Assembly (NCBI RefSeq): GCF_013459645.1
Contig: NZ_CP054861.1
Coordinates: 5,196,001-5,260,000, forward strand
Direction: 5' to 3'
DNA length: 64,000 bases
DNA from: Martelella sp. NC20
GTDB taxonomy: Bacteria > Pseudomonadota > Alphaproteobacteria > Rhizobiales > Rhizobiaceae
The position numbers and the translations under genes were made by a program. The notes beneath the pieces were generated by a model. That model worked only from the letters and a program-made list of their open reading frames with translations, did no database searches and was not told the DNA's origin. Shown one piece after another: positions 61,644 through 64,000 of the stretch (position 1 is its first letter; the number at the start of each line of letters is the position of its first letter).

Positions 61644-64000
61644 GTGGCTAAATCACTCGACAGTTTCCAATGTCGTTCCACACTTGATGTGAACGGAAAA
61701 GAGTATGTTTACTTCAGCCTGCCAAAGGCCGAGGCAAACGGGCTCGAAGGCGTATCGAAGCTTCCGTTCTCCATGAAGGTGCTTCTGGAAAACCTGCTTC
61801 GCAACGAAGACGGCCGTTCGGTCAAGAAGGACGACATCCTCGCCGTCGCCAAATGGCTTTCCGACAAGGGCACCGCCGGCGCCGAGATCGCCTATCGTCC
61901 CGCCCGCGTGCTGATGCAGGACTTCACCGGCGTTCCCGCCGTCGTCGACCTTGCCGCCATGCGTGACGGCATCGTCAATCTCGGCGGCGATCCCGAAAAG
62001 ATCAACCCGCTGGTGCCCGTCGACCTCGTCATCGACCACTCGGTGATCGTCGACGAATTCGGCACGCCGCAGGCCTTCGCCCACAATGTCGAATATGAAT
62101 ACAAGCGCAACGGCGAACGCTACCGCTTCCTGAAATGGGGCCAGCAGGCGTTCAAGAACTTCCGCGTCGTTCCCCCCGGCACCGGCATCTGTCACCAGGT
62201 CAACCTCGAATATCTCGGCCAGACCGTCTGGACCAAGGAAGAGGATGGTTCCGAAATCGCCTATCCCGACACCTGTGTCGGCACCGACAGCCACACCACG
62301 ATGATCAACGGTCTCGGCGTTCTCGGCTGGGGCGTCGGCGGCATCGAGGCGGAAGCGGCGATGCTCGGCCAGCCGGTTTCGATGCTGCTGCCGGAAGTCA
62401 TCGGCTTCAAGCTCACCGGCCAGCTCAGGGAAGGCGTCACCGCCACCGACCTCGTGCTCACCGTCGTGCAGATGCTGCGCAAGAAGGGCGTCGTCTCGAA
62501 GTTCGTCGAGTTCTACGGCCACGGCCTCGACAGCATGACGCTCGCCGACCGCGCCACGATCGGCAATATGGGTCCGGAATACGGCGCCACCTGCGGCTTC
62601 TTCCCCGTCGACGTCGAAACGCTGCGCTACCTTAACATGTCGGGCCGCACCAAGGATCGCATCGCGCTCGTCGAAGCCTATACCAAGGCGCAGGGCATGT
62701 TCCGCGACAATGACGGCGAAGACCTGGTCTTCACCGACACGCTGGAACTCGACCTCGGCGACGTCGTCCCGTCGATGGCGGGCCCAAAGCGTCCGGAAGG
62801 CCGCGTCGCACTGGAAAACATCGGCTCCGGCTTCGCCGAAGCGCTGGTCGACATGTACAAGAAGGACGCTTCCGAACTCGACAAGCGTTATCCCGTCGAA
62901 GGCACCGATTATGATCTCGGCCATGGCGACGTCGCGATTGCCGCGATCACGTCCTGCACCAACACCTCGAACCCCTCGGTCCTGATCGCCGCCGGGCTTC
63001 TCGCCCGCAACGCCGTCGCCAAGGGGCTGAAGACCAAGCCTTGGGTGAAGACCTCGCTCGCACCCGGAAGCCAAGTCGTTGCCGAATATCTCGAAAAGGC
63101 CGGCCTGCAGAAGGATCTCGACGCGCTCGGCTTCAACCTGGTGGGCTTCGGCTGCACCACCTGCATCGGCAATTCCGGCCCGCTTCCGGCCCCTGTGTCC
63201 AAGTCCATCAACGACAAGGGCCTGATCGCCGCCGGCGTTCTCTCCGGCAACCGCAACTTCGAGGGCCGGATCTCGCCGGACGTTCAGGCCAACTACCTCG
63301 CCTCCCCGCCGCTGGTTGTCGCCCATGCGCTCGCCGGCACGGTCAGGAAGGACCTGACCACGGAACCGCTCGGCGAAGACCAGAACGGCAACCCGGTCTA
63401 TCTGAAGGACATCTGGCCGTCCTCGAAGGAAGTGCAGGAGACGATCGAGAAATACGTCACCCGCGAACTCTACGAGACCAAATACGCCGACGTCTTCAAG
63501 GGCGATGAGAACTGGCAGGCCGTCAAGATTCCCGATGGCCAGACCTATGCCTGGGACGACAATTCTACCTATGTCCAGAACCCGCCCTATTTCGTCGGCA
63601 TGGGCAAGAACCCGGGCGCTGTCTCCGACATCAAGGATGCGCGCATTCTCGGCCTGTTCGGCGACAAGATCACGACCGACCACATTTCCCCGGCCGGTTC
63701 GATCAAGGCCCAGTCGCCGGCCGGTGAATATCTCATCGACCATGGCGTCGGCGTCGCCGACTTCAACCAGTACGGCACCCGCCGGGGCAACCATGAAGTG
63801 ATGATGCGCGGCACTTTCGCCAATATCCGCATCCGCAACCACATGCTCGGCCCGAACGGCAAGGAAGGTGGCTACACCATCCACTATCCGTCCAAGGAAG
63901 AAATGTCGATCTTCGACGCGGCCATGGAATACAAGCGTGAAGGCGTTCCGCTGGTGATCTTCGCTGGCGGCGAATACGGCAACGGCTCCTCGCGTGACTG
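61644..64000 (+). CDS. acnA: Aconitate hydratase AcnA (cut by window end)
   Basis: 785 codons of about 896 expected; open to the right edge. Isomerises citrate to isocitrate in the TCA cycle using a 4Fe-4S cluster: ligand cysteines in [13 protein letters not shown] and [14 protein letters not shown], and the substrate arginine in [11 protein letters not shown] at the end of the window. [19 protein letters not shown] and the swivel-domain [13 protein letters not shown] are also present. GTG 61644 aligns with the family N-terminus (AKSLDSF); ATG 61626 in frame would add six residues. Apo-AcnA often doubles as an RNA-binding iron sensor. Confidence 0.96.
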   Translation, partial: MAKSLDSFQCRSTLDVNGKEYVYFSLPKAEANGLEGVSKLPFSMKVLLENLLRNEDGRSVKKDDILAVAKWLSDKGTAGAEIAYRPARVLMQDFTGVPAVVDLAAMRDGIVNLGGDPEKINPLVPVDLVIDHSVIVDEFGTPQAFAHNVEYEYKRNGERYRFLKWGQQAFKNFRVVPPGTGICHQVNLEYLGQTVWTKEEDGSEIAYPDTCVGTDSHTTMINGLGVLGWGVGGIEAEAAMLGQPVSMLLPEVIGFKLTGQLREGVTATDLVLTVVQMLRKKGVVSKFVEFYGHGLDSMTLADRATIGNMGPEYGATCGFFPVDVETLRYLNMSGRTKDRIALVEAYTKAQGMFRDNDGEDLVFTDTLELDLGDVVPSMAGPKRPEGRVALENIGSGFAEALVDMYKKDASELDKRYPVEGTDYDLGHGDVAIAAITSCTNTSNPSVLIAAGLLARNAVAKGLKTKPWVKTSLAPGSQVVAEYLEKAGLQKDLDALGFNLVGFGCTTCIGNSGPLPAPVSKSINDKGLIAAGVLSGNRNFEGRISPDVQANYLASPPLVVAHALAGTVRKDLTTEPLGEDQNGNPVYLKDIWPSSKEVQETIEKYVTRELYETKYADVFKGDENWQAVKIPDGQTYAWDDNSTYVQNPPYFVGMGKNPGAVSDIKDARILGLFGDKITTDHISPAGSIKAQSPAGEYLIDHGVGVADFNQYGTRRGNHEVMMRGTFANIRIRNHMLGPNGKEGGYTIHYPSKEEMSIFDAAMEYKREGVPLVIFAGGEYGNGSSRD

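Noticed and set aside
61653..63884. 743-codon open frame antisense to acnA
   Set aside because: Shadow of a highly expressed GC-biased gene; the plus strand encodes an unmistakable aconitase with all cluster ligands.
1..64000. CRISPR array, prophage, complete IS element, tRNA or rRNA genes
   Set aside because: No regularly spaced direct repeats, phage or transposase genes, or recognisable structural RNA sequences were seen on either strand.

Overview
This window is GC-rich chromosomal DNA from an alphaproteobacterium, most likely of the order Hyphomicrobiales (Rhizobiales) and close to the Rhizobiaceae. Evidence for this is the core gene order ffh / chorismate mutase / rpsP / rimM / trmD / rplS / leuC and dapF / mtaB / ftsY / yciB / ccmGDCBA / acnA, the rhizobial-type dmeRF pair, C-terminally extended ribosomal proteins L19 and S16, and several palindromic intergenic repeats of the kind scattered through rhizobial genomes. 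The genus cannot be fixed from sequence reading alone; Martelella-like is only a guess.

Layout. 1-7.9 kb: an RND efflux locus (adaptor gene broken by one in-frame TAG, intact permease), a translationally coupled OmpR-type two-component system, and a convergent MipA/OmpV outer membrane protein. 8-12.7 kb: a decayed SDR gene, then a divergent sugar-acid cluster (DHDPS-family enzyme and PdxA2-like dehydrogenase against a DUF1537 kinase and a GntR/FCD regulator). 12.6-13.5 kb: a recombination scar where the 3' ends of an iron alcohol dehydrogenase and an oligopeptide ABC ATPase meet head-on. 13.5-22.2 kb: a catabolic operon (Liv-type ABC transporter, aldehyde dehydrogenase, aspartate dehydrogenase, Rid-like protein) behind a LysR regulator. 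22.3-39.8 kb: a large amine/alcohol catabolic region: LuxR regulator, class III aminotransferase, GMC oxidoreductase, flavin monooxygenase, RidA, DUF1028 protein, aldehyde dehydrogenase, LysR regulator, PotABCD-like transporter, M20 deacylase, IclR regulator and a ThDP-dependent enzyme. 40-64 kb: mostly conserved core genes, interrupted by accessory inserts (an ABC cassette without ATPase, dmeRF, and an AT-rich membrane-protein gene wedged between ffh and chorismate mutase).

How the genes work together. The accessory half looks like a scavenging platform: three complete importers each sit next to oxidoreductases, deaminating enzymes and a local regulator. Two separate loci pair an imine- or enamine-generating enzyme with a Rid-superfamily protein, suggesting recurrent handling of reactive imines. 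The core half covers protein export (Ffh, FtsY), ribosome and tRNA maturation (S16, RimM, TrmD, L19, MtaB), leucine, lysine/cell-wall and aromatic amino acid synthesis (LeuC, DapF, chorismate mutase), cytochrome c maturation (CcmABCDG) and the TCA cycle (AcnA, cut by the window end).

No rRNA, tRNA, CRISPR array, complete insertion sequence or prophage was seen. The most unusual items are the amber-interrupted adaptor gene, the double-truncation scar near 13.14 kb, the AT-rich gene inside the ffh operon, the 270-bp multi-stem element in front of the IclR gene, and the catabolic clusters whose substrates are unknown.
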